Of a DNA stretch of 64,000 bases, positions 22,538-34,680 are shown piece by piece. A program made the position numbers and the translations under genes. Each line of letters opens with the position of its first letter. Positions within the stretch are counted from its first letter, which is position 1. The notes under the pieces are model-generated. The model saw only the letters and a list, made by a program, of their open reading frames with translations, had not been told where the DNA came from and did not search any database. The stretch comes from Bursaphelenchus xylophilus (Eukaryota > Nematoda > Chromadorea > Rhabditida > Aphelenchoididae), in assembly GCA_904066235.2 (NCBI GenBank), contig CAJFCV020000001.1, positions 5,084,001-5,148,000 on the forward strand, written 5' to 3'.

Positions 22538-23281
22538 TGTGCTCCTGCTTTTTATTCGCTCATAAATCATAAGTATGCTTAATTTGACGTTCATCCAGGG
22601 CTAAATTGCACGCACTAGCGCTCAAATTCCAAAGGTTAGGCAACTTGAAAAAACACAGTGCCAGTTTCGGTGGGAAATAAAGTTTTCAAAATTAAAACTC
22701 CTCCAAATCCATTCAGACCTCTTAAAACTCTTTCCATCCACCAAAGATAGCCCTTGCTTGAGGGTTCGAATCAAATTCGATTATTTTTTCAAAATCGACC
22801 ACCTCTTGTTATAATTATTATTCGAATTACCCGTTAATTCCTCGGTTCCTGAGTTCTGGTCTGAGGGGTGAGTGAGATGCTCGGTTATAACAACAAGTTC
22901 TTGTGAAACTCCGGTTTAAATGTAATTGTAAAAAGGTAAAATCAACAAAAAAAAGTAAAAAAGACCTGCGATTTGAGATGATTACAATAAATGAAAAAAA
23001 GATGAAACAATTAAAGATCTATGGAAGACAGGGCCTGGACACAGCCATGCCCGTAACACGCTGGGGATAAGGATACTGTATATTTAAAGAAGGGACAACA
23101 AATTTCTCGAGAGTGAAAATTTTGGCCAGGATTTGGTCAAAAATTGTAAAAGTATAGAATCGACCAGTAATATCGACAAAACAGGACTGTAGACGAAAGG
23201 AACGGCAGAAGAAAATATTTCTATCTACTACAATGTCCTCATTTTCCATTTCCACCATCTCCTTTACAACGCTCCCTTCTT
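22538..23281. other. Intergenic region between convergent genes
   Basis: It holds the 3' flank of gene E and the 3' untranslated region of the hnRNP U-like gene, both ending toward it. Short open frames are antisense shadows. I see nothing else. Confidence 0.4.
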
Positions 23282-26200
23282 CTACCACGATCCCATTGGC
23301 TGATTTCTGTTATCGCTAATCACCGATGGCGGGGGTTTATTGTTGTATCTTTTGGTCCTAAGGTAAGGTCGGCCTTCTTCGTTGTAGCGCTGGATCAGTT
23401 CGATGGCTTCGTTGACTCTTTCGATTGGAGGTTCTACAAAGATCACGTCTTCGATTGGTTCGGCGTCCTGGGCCGGGAGAGCAAAGGTTGCTGAAAAACA
23501 AGCATGTTTTTATATTATCCATGATATCAGATGTGCGCTCAAAGAAAATGGTCTAGCCTGGTCCCTATATTTCCAAACCTTTTAAAAATTTTCTCAAATC
23601 TTCTTCAAGGCTTACCCTTCAACTCCAGTAATGCTTCAGCCGGTAGCGTGGATCCCGTTTCCTGACGGGCCTGTCGAAGTTGTCGATGTTCGAACTCTTC
23701 CTCCGGCGGAACAATAACCACGCATTTCCTGAGGAAGTCCTTGAACACCTGGAGCTTTCGTTTCCTCGCATCTCGGGAGACATTGGTCTGATCGATTATG
23801 TAATTATGCCTTCTTCTACACGCCAGCCCAAAGCTTCTGTTCAAGGCCTTTGCCGCCAAACCCATGATCATGTCCCAACGGCCGTGATGAACTCGTTTCC
23901 TGGGGACTCCATTCACCTGAAACAATTATAACCCTTATTATTCAACGATCTATAGACCTCTCATACACTTCTATCAAAATCTTCCACCAATTTCACCAAA
24001 ATCTATCTAGTGTAACCTCCTACCTTCATCAAATTGATCACATTTTCGGTATTCAGCAAGACCCAATGCTCGTTTGGATGTTCCCTTAGGTAATGACGGA
24101 CCCAAAAAGTCTTTCCCGCTGCTGGCAATCCCACCATCATCAGCACAGTGCAGTCGCTTTTGGAGTCCGGGGGTCTGACGGATCTCTTCAAAATCGACGG
24201 ATTTCTCTCCAATTGGCCAATGAATTTGACGTTCTTATTGAGTAACTGAGGCGGTAGTTCCCATTTGCAGCCCTCCTCTGGCTGTTCCAACCCAAAATTG
24301 ACAAAAACTTTTAAATTTTTGAGGCCAATATGAGGGTAGATGACAGAACCGGGGCCTCCAAAGTCGAGGTCTTTATACACAGTCCCCAGATCCTCTTCAT
24401 TCACGTAGATTTTCATTTCTGAGGCGTAGAGGTCCTAAAGAACATAAAATTATCATCAAAGCCATCAAAAATTATATTCACCATGATAAAAGTAATAACA
24501 AAAGATGCTTACTAAGGCTACCGTGACGACGTCATCCATTGATACCTGGCTTCCAAAATCCACAAACTGATTTCCGGATGCTTTTCGACCAAGTCTGGAG
24601 AAGCAATAGGAGTGTTCTGACTCTCCGACCTGAACATGGATAATAAAAAATTGTTCCAATCAACGAAAAATTACTATATCCACCTCAAAAATCACCCTCC
24701 CTTACCGGGGTTTGCACATTCTCACTCGACCATCCAACCCTGAGGTCATAGGCGTCTATTTCTTCGAATGGGAGGTGTTTTAATGTGATAAAGTCGGCGA
24801 TTTTCACTTGATACACCAAAACTGGAAACTTCTCCAAGTCCGATGGGACAATTAGACCATAATTGGACTTGACGCATCCCCACATCAACGCAAACCCATC
24901 TCCATTATCCGGATCGACCAGCCATTTATTCTTGGGATCTGCTTTGATGTTCATGTCGGCGTTATAGTAGTCGAGTTCAATGCACTCATCGTCGGGAAGA
25001 CGTTCTTCTTCGATTGGCTTGTCTTCTTTCTTTCGGGAGAGCCCTAAAATTGGAAAAGTTCAAAAAATTTATATTACACTTGACAAAGACAATAAAAAAT
25101 ATGAACAGATTATAAAAAATAGGTCTCTACAGTAATATAACGGCGCTTCCAATGTTTTGTCTGATCTGTTCTTCCTATATTTATCACTTTTAGCCCAAGA
25201 GCGCACTCAATTTTGACAAAAAAATCAAAAATTAAAAAAAAATATACGTTTTTTATACCTAAAATAACTTCACAGAACCTCAAATCACCAATCCTCAGTT
25301 CATGTTCAACCCCAAATTACAAAATCCAACAATAAAACCAATCGAAAACACCTCTCTCGTCACAATTTTTATATTATACTAGACCCACCCGCGGCCATTT
25401 CGAACAAAGCGTCGTCATCATCCTCATCCGGCACCGGTTCCCCGTGAAACTCAGGCAGCGGTTTCTCCGGCTCTTCCACAACATAGTCCTCATCCAGTTC
25501 CATCTGTTCGATCTCCATTCCATTTTTATTTATACTTTTTATCAAGATATCCGCTCGTTTCAAGAACTGTGTTGGGTCCTTGAGAAGTGCTTGAATCGCA
25601 GATTCTGATGGATTTTGGTCCGGAGCGCCATTTTCTTTTGGGATATCGACCTGATGTGTTTTTGGGGAGCCAGATTTCTGTTTTACTCGACCTTCTTCAT
25701 CCACCTCTACCTCATCTTCTTCCTCCTCCTCCTCTTCGCTGTCAAAGTCCGAATCCGATTCGGCTTCGCCGGCAATCTCATCCTCATCCTCTTCGTCGAC
25801 TAAAAATCGCAAAAATTATTCACAAAATCCGAAAACAAACAGAAAAATCAAAGCTTTTATATTATACTAGCCATACCTATAGATTGAGCCAAAATATCTC
25901 AAAATTCATACCTTCTTGACTATCGTTGGTCGTCAATGGCTGCTCTGTTTCCTCAAAATCAACATCAATGTGGAGTTGCGATGTTCCAGGAGCATCTTCA
26001 TCGTCCTCGCAGATGTTTTCATCGACCAAATCTGGTTCGTAGACATCTTCAGAATCGATGTGAAGTAGCGAGTCGTGAAGCCGCATCCGAGCTGTGGCTG
26101 ATATCGTCCCAGCATGCTCTAAAACTCACAAAATTAAAGAAAAAATCCATTTTTTGAGACATTTACTAATCTCAAAACATACCAATTTCGAATGCGACTT

Positions 26201-29200
26201 CCTCCACGATGGCTGTTACAACACTCCTGACAATATCTTCCACAGATTTGACCACATCCTCGGGCTCTTCTTTGAGTTCCACTTCATATTTTACCCCTGG
26301 AATCTCATCTCCAAACTCCACTTCATATTGGGCCAATTTGCGCAACGATTCCGTCGACGAATCCACTGTTTTGCCAATTTCAGCGTTCAGACTTGAGATC
26401 TCATCAATTGTTGGAGTGTCCACATGATTCGTGGGGATTTCTGATTCGCTTTCCTTTGAAATTTCATCACAAATCGTTGCTGAAACCGGAGCGAATCCCG
26501 CGTCTCCGGCGTTATTTATCGGCGGTGCTGGTGGGATGGGGATGCTATCCAGGTCCGGGAGAGGTGGATGGATTGAGAATGGAACTTGATGGGCAGTCAT
26601 CACGGGAGTAACAATCGGAGGGGGGATATTTGGATGGAATGGGAGGCCAAACGGAGGTGGATAGGGGAGGCCAGGGACTCCAGGAAGGCAGGGGAGAGTA
26701 GCTGGAGGTGGGAATGGGGGAGGGAATGGGAAACCAGGCATCGGTGGTGGGGGGAGGAATGGATTTGGAAAGGAAGAAGGGGCTGGTTGGATGGGAATGG
26801 AGGTCACGACTGGAGATGGGACGGTTGTCGAGGCTCGGGTGGACGAGGTATCCCATCGAGACGCTAAAATACGACAATAAAATAAAATAATAATACTACA
26901 TTTAAAAAAATCCAAAAGTGTAAAAAATATATTTTTTTCAGTAAATTCTCCTTACCTTTCCTCGTCGATTTTTCGCTTTCTTCCTTTGGTATTTTCGGTA
27001 AATCCTGTGGGGATACCAGCTTTGGAGGACTCAATGGTACTCTTACAATTGTTGAAAACTTTTCATTCGAGCTGATTCCGGGGGAAATTGCCAATGGACT
27101 GGCCTGAGAGGCCTTTCGTTGTCCGGGCAACGGAATTGACTGATTCAGTCGCTTCAATCGGTCCGCACTTCTCTCGATTACCACTCCTGGGGGGTCGTCG
27201 GGTCTTGAGGAAGATGGCTTTGGAGTGTTTGACTCAGTGGTCGCTGAGGAGGGGCCACTGGAGCCAGGCGAAGATGGTATGGTCATGATGTTCAGAGGGT
27301 CCTTGGGGTTGAATCCTGGGACCGGAGAGTTGGAATGGCTGCCGTCAGAGGATACTGCAAGCATTTTGTTTCATCATATTACACTTTTTGACCAAAACTC
27401 AAAATTTTTTATATTACACTAGACATTAACAAAAAAATAATTCCCAAATCTTACCGGTATTAGTTCTTGGTCGTTTTTCAATAGGTCCAAGTAGGAATGG
27501 TGATTGTCCACTTAGTCTTCTCTTTTCCAGTTCCAATTTTTGCAGTTCGGCGGCCTTTTCTTGATCAGTTTTGTTGCATTCTTTCAAAAGTGCATCCTGA
27601 CTTCCCAAAATCGAATCCAGCAGATCAATTCCGGCAGGAGCATGTCTCTGAGGGATCGTTCTTTTCCTCGGCGGGCCTGATCCCGGGGTTATTTGTCCTC
27701 TCGGTGTCAATTGTGCTTGTGATGGAGTCAGGGAGGTTTTTCGAATTTCCGAAGGCTTTCTTTGGAGGTCTTTGGATACTTTTCTTGGATCTGGAGATGG
27801 TGAGGGAGATCCTGAGAGGTCTTTGGTTCGAATCACCAACTTTTCCAGGATCGGTCGGCGGTCTGATTTGTTTGAATTTGGTGGACTCGAGGATTTCGAT
27901 GTTTCCTAAAAAAACTTGTAAAAACAGCTCAAAAAACTCAAAGCTACCAATGAATCTAGATAAAAACAGATCCATCAATTCATATTCTATATCTATTACC
28001 AAAGAACCAGCCCAAATTTTATCAGAATCACTCAAATTCAACCAATTTTTATATTACACCACCTCCATCTGAACTGACCTGAGTTTTTGGTGTTTCCACC
28101 GTTTCATCAACCGGCTTTGACTGTATTGTCGGTGTCGAGACTTCAGCTGTTGGGACATCTTGTTGTTTCTGTTGGACCGGCGTCGAATCGATACTAACCA
28201 ATATCAGTTTGGGCCCTTTCTTTTTGGGGGGTTCTATGACCTGGATGTCGTCTTCTTTGTCGGATTCGATCTGAAAAAATGAAAATATTTTTGGTCAAAC
28301 CAATCTTGAATCCAACACTCTTGTTATTTATATCTATTTTATCCAACAACTCGTTGAAAACACAACAAAACAGCCATGTGTAATATGATCATACCTCAAC
28401 CACTTTTTGAGCCTCCTTCTTTTCTTCGGCAACGTTTCGCCTTGTCCCGTACTTCCTTTTCGAGACGTTGACCTCTGGTTTAACGCTCTCCTTGGCAATT
28501 TCATCGACAGGTTTTGCTTGGACCGTTGGAGTTTCAATTTCCGCCGTTGGGACATCAACTTTCTCTGCTGGAGGCGTCTAAAAAATATAAAACTAGAGAC
28601 CAAAAACATCCACAACATTCTTCGGCCGACTTCAACTTCTATTCTAAACTTCAAAACCACCAAGTGTAATATAAACATACCTCATCAACTTCCATCTTCT
28701 CTTCACTTTTCTGATCAGAGGCTCTCGCTCGTGCAGGCTTCCTTTTGGGTTTACTGGAGCCCGGTTTAACAACATCAACAGTCGCATCGACAGGTTCAGC
28801 TTCAATTGTTGGTGTGGAGACTTCAGCTGTTGGAACTTCAGGTACTTTTTCTTGCACTTGAGTCTGAAAGATCAAAATACAGCCTCAAGGCAAAAGAATC
28901 TATCCGACTACATCTAATTATCGACCGAAAAAATGGCTGCTAACAAATTTGTTACCTAAAAACTAAGAACACCAAGTATAATAAATTCATACCTGTTCAA
29001 GCTCTTCCGCTCTTTGCTGTGCCATACTCCTTCTCGTCCCATACCGTCTTTTGGGCGGCGTAACATCCGAAATGACAACAGTTTCAACGGGCTTCGCTTG
29101 AATTTTAGGTGTCGAGACATCAGGAGCTGGAATGTTTGGTTGTTCAATCTGAACTGCAGCTGGCTCGGAGCTTTCTAAATCCTTCGACGACTCGCCCTAA

Positions 29201-29725
29201 AAATTATTTAACGTCAACGAGTTCGTGTTTTGATCGAGTATCAAATATCTAAGCATCAAAGCCACTAGGTATAAAACAATCGTACTTGATCCGGTTCTAT
29301 ATGTTCGTCTTTCTTCTTTTTAGCATTGCTCCGCCGGGTAACAGCCTTCTTTTTGGTCGGAGTCACTTCTGCTTTCACTTCAGCAACAACCGTTTCAGCA
29401 ACCTTTGCAGTTGAGACATCTGCTATCGACTCATCTGCTGGTTTCTGTTCAACTGACTCCTGAAACAGACAAGAGATCTAATCTTGCAGTCAAAAATGGC
29501 AAAAGGAATCTTCTTCTTGCTTTTAAATCCAACTTTGACAAAATAAAAGCCATCTAAACATAAAAAATACCAAGAACAATATAACGTTACCTCAACTTTC
29601 TTCTTTTGTTTCCCAGGGCTCTTGGTGACCTTTGGAGACTCCGGTTCTACCTTTATTCGATCTGGAGTCACATAATCTTGAAGGTATTGCGGGGCTCGGA
29701 TGCTCCGCCGCGGTCTTAACGACAT
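23282..29725 (-). CDS. hnRNP U-like protein (SPRY plus P-loop kinase-like domain)
   Basis: Sixteen exons in translation order: 29591-29725, 29286-29459, 28993-29196, 28681-28863, 28395-28577, 28079-28270, 27455-27905, 26956-27354, 26183-26863, 25912-26118, 25389-25799, 24706-25043, 24522-24629, 24024-24434, 23616-23916 and 23282-23490; about 1528 aa. The ~1000-residue N-terminus is low complexity: repeated VPTAEVSTPTI.AKPVDE units (one per exon, exons 2-6), a Pro-rich stretch and an acidic run (EEEEEEEDEVEVDEE). The SPRY domain follows (NKWLVDPDNGDGFALMWGCV, LRVGWSS). Then comes the P-loop domain GLPAAGKTFW with NYIIDQTNVS, as in hnRNP U. Family members bind RNA and chromatin in the nucleus. 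The protein lacks the usual RGG tail. A splice acceptor 6 nt before the ATG suggests trans-splicing. Confidence 0.85.
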
Positions 29726-29731
29726 TTTACC

Positions 29732-29733
29732 CT
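29732..29733 (-). promoter_or_regulatory. Likely trans-splice acceptor of the hnRNP U-like gene
   Basis: TTTCTAG on the minus strand is followed by GGTAAA and the ATG at 29725. A 6-nt leader is too short for an ordinary 5' end and fits spliced-leader addition. Similar sites precede L7 (AG at 40713-40714), S7 (46639-46640) and IMP4 (42859-42860). Confidence 0.5.
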
Positions 29734-30379
29734 AGAAACATCAGCAATAACAATATTGAATCACAAAACAATAAAATTAATCTCGAGAAAGTGCTACTTT
29801 CAGTGGAAATAACGCAAAACCGTTGCGGACGAGTTTTTTGAAGGAGAAGATAGAAAAACTATTTGCTGCACGGCGACACAAGAGTTTCTTTTGCCAATTT
29901 GACCAGTCGCGCCCGACATTTGCGCACAGGAAACAAAAGGACTCCTTTTCTCTGACACCCTCATCGCTTTCGTCCACTTTTCACTTCTCTTTTCCTCTTT
30001 TCGGGCGCAGTTAGAAATTTCCCTCCAAACTCAAGGGAAACAGAGCCCCAAAAATTACGTGAACGCGCTTGCAACGGAATGCCAAAGAGCAGAAACTTTG
30101 ATTGTTTTCGTGGCGAGGCCGACTCAAGGGTCATGTGAGGGAGGGTTTCGAAATGTAAAAAGTTGGATGACGTTATCGTATGTTGGTTTGAGTTCAGTAA
30201 ACAACTTGCAACTGATCTTATTGCCGATTTTAGAGACCAAACTATTTAACAATACCCAGTGCAATATACGGTCCGCTTTCTCTGTGCTTCAAAACAAAAG
30301 TGTAATAAATTTATTAGAAAAGGTGTAAAGTTAAAAATTAACAAAAACTACCCATATTATGACAAGACTGAGATTGGAA
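29734..30379. other. Intergenic region between two minus-strand genes
   Basis: It contains the promoter or leader region of the hnRNP U-like gene and the 3' flank of the carboxypeptidase gene. No exon or RNA gene recognised. Confidence 0.4.
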
Positions 30380-33071
30380 TTAGCATAAACTGCAGGATCT
30401 TTTACATTCCCGGACCATGGCACTTCTCGCATCCACACAAATCGTTGGCCTCTCCTTGATCCAGCTCATACAACTGGGAGCACGGTCCTGGCATGTTGCC
30501 GGTGGATTGGATTGAGTGTTTACTAAGGAGCGGCCAGCTGGGATGACTGAAATTTTATATTATACTTGCCCATCTGATCTCAAAATAATTCAAAAATTCG
30601 AGGTCTTACATTCGACTTTTGCTGGAGCTACTGTTGCATGAGGATTGGGGGATCTTTGATCGACAGCGTCCAACATAACGGCCATCCCGTCGAGAGTTTC
30701 TCGAGCTGTGGGGATCAATTGAGCTTTATCCAAAACGAAGCCATTCCAAGCTAAAAAAACGATGATTACTACGGTCAAATTGAGGGAAAGCGAATGAACA
30801 CTAAATTTATAAGAAGTTACACTCACATGTGTAAGTCGGCCTCAGCTCAATCGTATAAGTATATTTGATTCCAACCGTTTCTTTGGCCCAATCAGCTGAT
30901 CCACCAGTATAAGCGTCTAAAATAAGAAAAATTATCACCAAATATCTAAAATTCAAGAACAAAACAGCTACTTAACTCATGAAAAATAACACACTGTACT
31001 TATTTTACCTTTTTTGGAAACAAAATTTACGAAAAAGTTCAAAAAGAGCCTTAGCCCGATGCGGGGCTCGAACCCGCGACAGCCAGATTAAGAGTCTGGT
31101 GCTCTACCGACTGAGCTAACCGGGCACACTGCCTCCGCCCTTTGATTTTCAGGAAGAGAAAAAGCGAATGTCCCAAAAATTGCGCAATCACTAAAGACGA
31201 CTTTTTACGCTGTGTCACAAAAATTCAGCCAAGGGAAAGGTCGTCGGGAAGATGTTGAAGAATCGAAAAAAATGAATCTACGGTAATCTCAAAAAGATGG
31301 AAGTTATAGTAATCTTGCTTGCAATTTGAATGAAATGCCCAATATTTTTATGTCATTTGTGGACTTACAAATAATTTCCGGGCCGGATCCATACTGATAA
31401 TTGGTCCCGTACTTCTGGCCAATCGCATTTACCGCTCGTTTGGCCAAGCTTTTCAACTCATCAATGTCAGGTGGGAAGTAAGTTTTGTCATTGGAATAGG
31501 GATAGATGACCAGCTGAGAGTAGGCGTGCAACGAAATAAAGGCCACCAATCGTTGTGGGCCGAGTTTGAGAACAGCATCTCGGATCGCTCTAAAAAATCA
31601 AAAATTACTCGTATCTTAGTGCTACAACCGACTTAGATTCCGGTTCGCTGAAGGCATTTCGCCCATGGAAGATCTCGGAGCAAGGATAAGTACTGGCACC
31701 ACCGGCTGAATTCATTTTCGATCAAAAGTAACAAAAAATGGGCGTTGAAAGCAAAAAAATGTCTAGTGTATGTGATGCACAAAGCTGTAGGTTATTAAAA
31801 AAAGATTAAAAGCATGCACGGCAAAAGTTGGGAGTTACTTTGTTAGTCACAACTATGTTAGCGACAAATCGAGATGGCACGTCAATCCAAAATAGAAGAA
31901 AAAATCTCCCGCCTCTTTTTGGTGATTCGTTCAAAACGAAAAGTCACTATCCGATAAAACGGAAATGCGCTGGATTGACGTGGATGGGCGATTTCAAATT
32001 TGTAAACCCTTTTTCAAACTTCAAATCTCCCTTGTAATCTCGATTTGTTGTTAGACGAGCTATCATGTAAACCATCACCACTCACTGAACCGTTCGAAAG
32101 GCGGACCTGAGAAGTGGAAATCGAAGTTTCTGTTGAGGTCCACCCCTCTGCAACACCGGTGTTCGCCGCTTTTCAGGTGCCCACAGATTTCGGGAGAGCG
32201 ATTCTTTCGCCAGAAACGGACCTCGGCCAGCTCGGGATGAGTCCTCGTGTACTCGTAGCCATCCGGATTCACGCAAGGGAAGATCAAAAGGTCGTTGTTT
32301 TGGAGATAGGAGGAGATTTTTTGATGGACCGGCTGATTTCCGTTGAGCAAAGCGTTGGCTACCTGAGGGGAAATATAAAATATAAATTTATAAAGACTTG
32401 GGAGATCAAATTTTTAGAGATTTTACTTGGTTTCGACAAAAAAATTTAATATTTTTCTTATAAAAAAATTTCAAAAATCATTGAAATTTGTAAAACTAGT
32501 AACTTCAACCTACAACGTAGAGCATGTAGATGCCAGTGTGGACAGCTGTCCATTCACGGGCGTGGATTCCGGCATCAATCCAAGTCACAGTGCGCGATTT
32601 GTCAGCAGGTCGGCCGAACTGTAAAATAAGGTAAATTAAGCAAAATTATTGCCATTTATCCAATCTTTTTGCATTTCTACTAACCGCGGACCTCAAAAAT
32701 TTCGATAGCTCACCTGAATTCCATAGATTTCCCTTCCTTCATGCGTTCGGCCAATCGAAATCATCTTAGCCTTCCCTCCCAACGCCTCAACGATCCTTCT
32801 CATGTAGCTGACAATCTCGTCGTATGAGTAGTACTCGCCCATAATGAGGCCAAATGTGTGATCTCCATCTATAGCATCGCGTTTTCCATGGCCCAGAAAT
32901 CGGAGAGCTCGGGACCTCCAATTATTTGGGCCTTCTTTTTCGTAGATTAGACTGTAAATGGTTGTTAGAAAACGTAAATCTTCTTATGTTGCAAAATCCA
33001 ATACTTTTGAAGTTAGAAATCGACTTTCAATTTGAAAATTATCAAAAAAGTACTCGCTCCCGGGTGGACTC

Positions 33072-33125
<54 letters not shown>

Positions 33126-33938
33126 AGCACGCACAGAAGAGCTCTAAAGATTTGGTGAAAATTATGGCCCTTTTTGATCGCAGATCGTTTATGGCTTTTT
33201 TAAAGTGGTTAAATTTTTTTTTTTTTTTTATTTCATGATTTTTTATTGAATTATATTACTTTAGACACTTACGCATTCAGATCCTCCACCAGCACTTGGA
33301 ATGGGATTTTCGTGGAATCGAGGAAAACTTTGAACTGACTCTCTTGGGCGGGGGTGATCATAATCTCAGCGGACTTATTTCCGGCCGAGGGCTCTTTCCA
33401 GAAGTCAAATTCACCACTATTGTAGAGCAAATTCAAGGCTGTGGAGTGAGCTTCGTCCGTTGGGCTAAGCCGGTAGACTTTGTATTTTCTGCAAAATCGA
33501 GGAGTACCTACATATCTTACTCATAACTCAATTGTGAAAATTTCTAAGGTTTTTTCTCAGCGAGACTAAGATTTTAGGCAAGAGATTTTTTTGGCAAGAG
33601 ACTATGAAAATTGAGGAGAGACGGCCAGAATAAAATTTCGCCGGGAATTTTTTTGTAGAAAATTTTTACACTGTATTTCAAATGTATTGTATATTATTTT
33701 TATCCCAAAAACCGCAAAAAAGGTGACTTTTTAAAAGTTTTATCTATTTTGTTTCTGCAAAACGCGATTTTAAATCTTGGCGTAATTTTTACAAAACTGT
33801 GGCTTTATTCGGTCAAGTGCCATAAATTTTTGTTCAACAAACCACTTACCCATCACTTTCTTCAATAGCACCTTGAACAGAAAATATTGCAGCACAGAGT
33901 ACCAGTAGAATCTGCTGTAACCCCGAGTTTGACAGCAT
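30380..33938 (-). CDS. Secreted M14 zinc carboxypeptidase with C-terminal ShKT domain
   Basis: Ten exons: 33850-33938, 33273-33488, 32714-32951, 32514-32618, 32086-32362, 31633-31705, 31369-31589, 30827-30916, 30610-30750 and 30380-30546; 538 aa. Signal peptide MLSNSGLQQILLVLCAAIF. Propeptide of carboxypeptidase A type (KVYRLSPTDEAH, FWKEPS). Catalytic domain with zinc ligands in GIHAREW (His, Glu) and SLHAYSQ (His), substrate-site Arg in DLNRNF, and catalytic Glu in YTIELRP. The tail has six cysteines spaced as an ShKT/SXC module (CQDRAPSCMSW ... CKRSCSLC-stop). Such proteins are secreted and trim C-terminal residues; C. elegans relatives act in cuticle formation. All key residues are present. 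tRNA-Lys and tRNA-Asn genes lie in its introns on the same strand. Confidence 0.9.
31053..31125 (-). tRNA. tRNA-Lys (CTT)
   Basis: The minus strand reads GCCCGGTTAGCTCAGTCGG... with anticodon loop ACTCTTAAT, T-arm GCGGGTTCGAGCCCCGC and a fully paired acceptor stem (GCCCGGT/ATCGGGC with one G-T pair). It lies in the intron between carboxypeptidase exons 7 and 8, on the same strand. Confidence 0.95.
31835..32065. repeat. Small foldback MITE in a carboxypeptidase intron
   Basis: The left part (GTTAGCGACAAATCGAGAT, then CACGTCAATCCA) is repeated inverted at the right (TGGATTGACGTG, then ATCTCGATTTGTTGTTAG). It lies wholly inside the intron between exons 5 and 6. Borders are approximate. Confidence 0.5.
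33055..33128 (-). tRNA. tRNA-Asn (GTT), copy 1
   Basis: The minus strand reads GCTTCCGTGGCGCAATCGG... with anticodon loop CTGTTAACC and T-arm GGTGGTTCGAGTCCACC. The acceptor stem is GCTTCCG/CGGGAGC. It is identical to the copy at 49175-49248, and lies in the carboxypeptidase intron between exons 2 and 3. Confidence 0.95.
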
Positions 33939-34608
33939 TTTCCCCCTCGATTCCAAGTTGGAAGACGCTACAATCGCGGTCGTATAGTTAACGAGTCCGG
34001 AAGAGAAAGTTATAACAGTAAAACCAAGGTAAAGGCAAGGCGTTGTAAAGTGGAAAACAGGGCGCAAATCACAAAAAAAATGATAAAAGTTGGATCGGTT
34101 TAGAGCAAAAGGTCAAAAAAGTCTAAAACAAGTTGTAAAATACGAATTTTATAAATTGTGTAATCACAATTTATTGTTCCAAGAAGTCACAGAAGTGATT
34201 TCAAGCATTTTCCCGCACAGTTTTGATTCTAGTCCACTTTTTCGATTACGTCATTATGACCCTCTACAAAATTATTAAGAATCATCATTTTTTGCGAAAA
34301 ACCCCAAAAAACAAGAAATTTAAAACTTCAAAAACACGTTTTACCTTTCTCAGAAAATCTGAAACCCAATTTTTTCATCGACGAACCAGCGCTTTCAGTA
34401 ATTTGACCCCCAAAATAACGGTGGGCGAAACCGGAAGAACGGCCTGACGAGCTTATTTGAGTGAAAAAAAACCACTTTTCGTTACGAAGACGGTTTCTGG
34501 GGGTTACACATGCGTCAAAAATACGTGGATTGACGAATTGGGTAAAATATATTCTTTTCTATACTCAAACTTTACGAAAAGTGGTCGCAAAGCACAAAAA
34601 AAAATTTC
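33939..34608. other. Upstream region of the carboxypeptidase gene
   Basis: AT-rich sequence without a recognised exon. It separates the carboxypeptidase start from tRNA-Asp and presumably carries the promoter. Confidence 0.4.
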
Positions 34609-34680
34609 CTCCCCGGCCGGGAATCGAACCCGGGTCTCGCACGTGACAGGCGCGGATACTTACCACTATACTACCGAGGA
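34609..34680 (-). tRNA. tRNA-Asp (GTC)
   Basis: The minus strand reads TCCTCGGTAGTATAGTGG... with anticodon loop CTGTCAC, T-arm CCCGGGTTCGATTCCCGG and a well-paired acceptor stem (TCCTCGG/CCGGGGA). Confidence 0.95.

Noticed and set aside
24024..24434. P-loop domain as a zeta-toxin or kinase gene
   Set aside because: It is in frame with the SPRY domain, and the order SPRY then GLPAAGKT then DQTNVS is that of hnRNP U.
26586..26890. Plus-strand Gly/Trp-rich ORFs at 26.6-26.9 kb
   Set aside because: Antisense shadows of the proline-rich exon of the hnRNP U-like gene.
30380..30546. ShKT module as a separate venom-like toxin
   Set aside because: It is the last exon of the carboxypeptidase, in phase with the catalytic exons; ShKT tails are common on nematode secreted enzymes.
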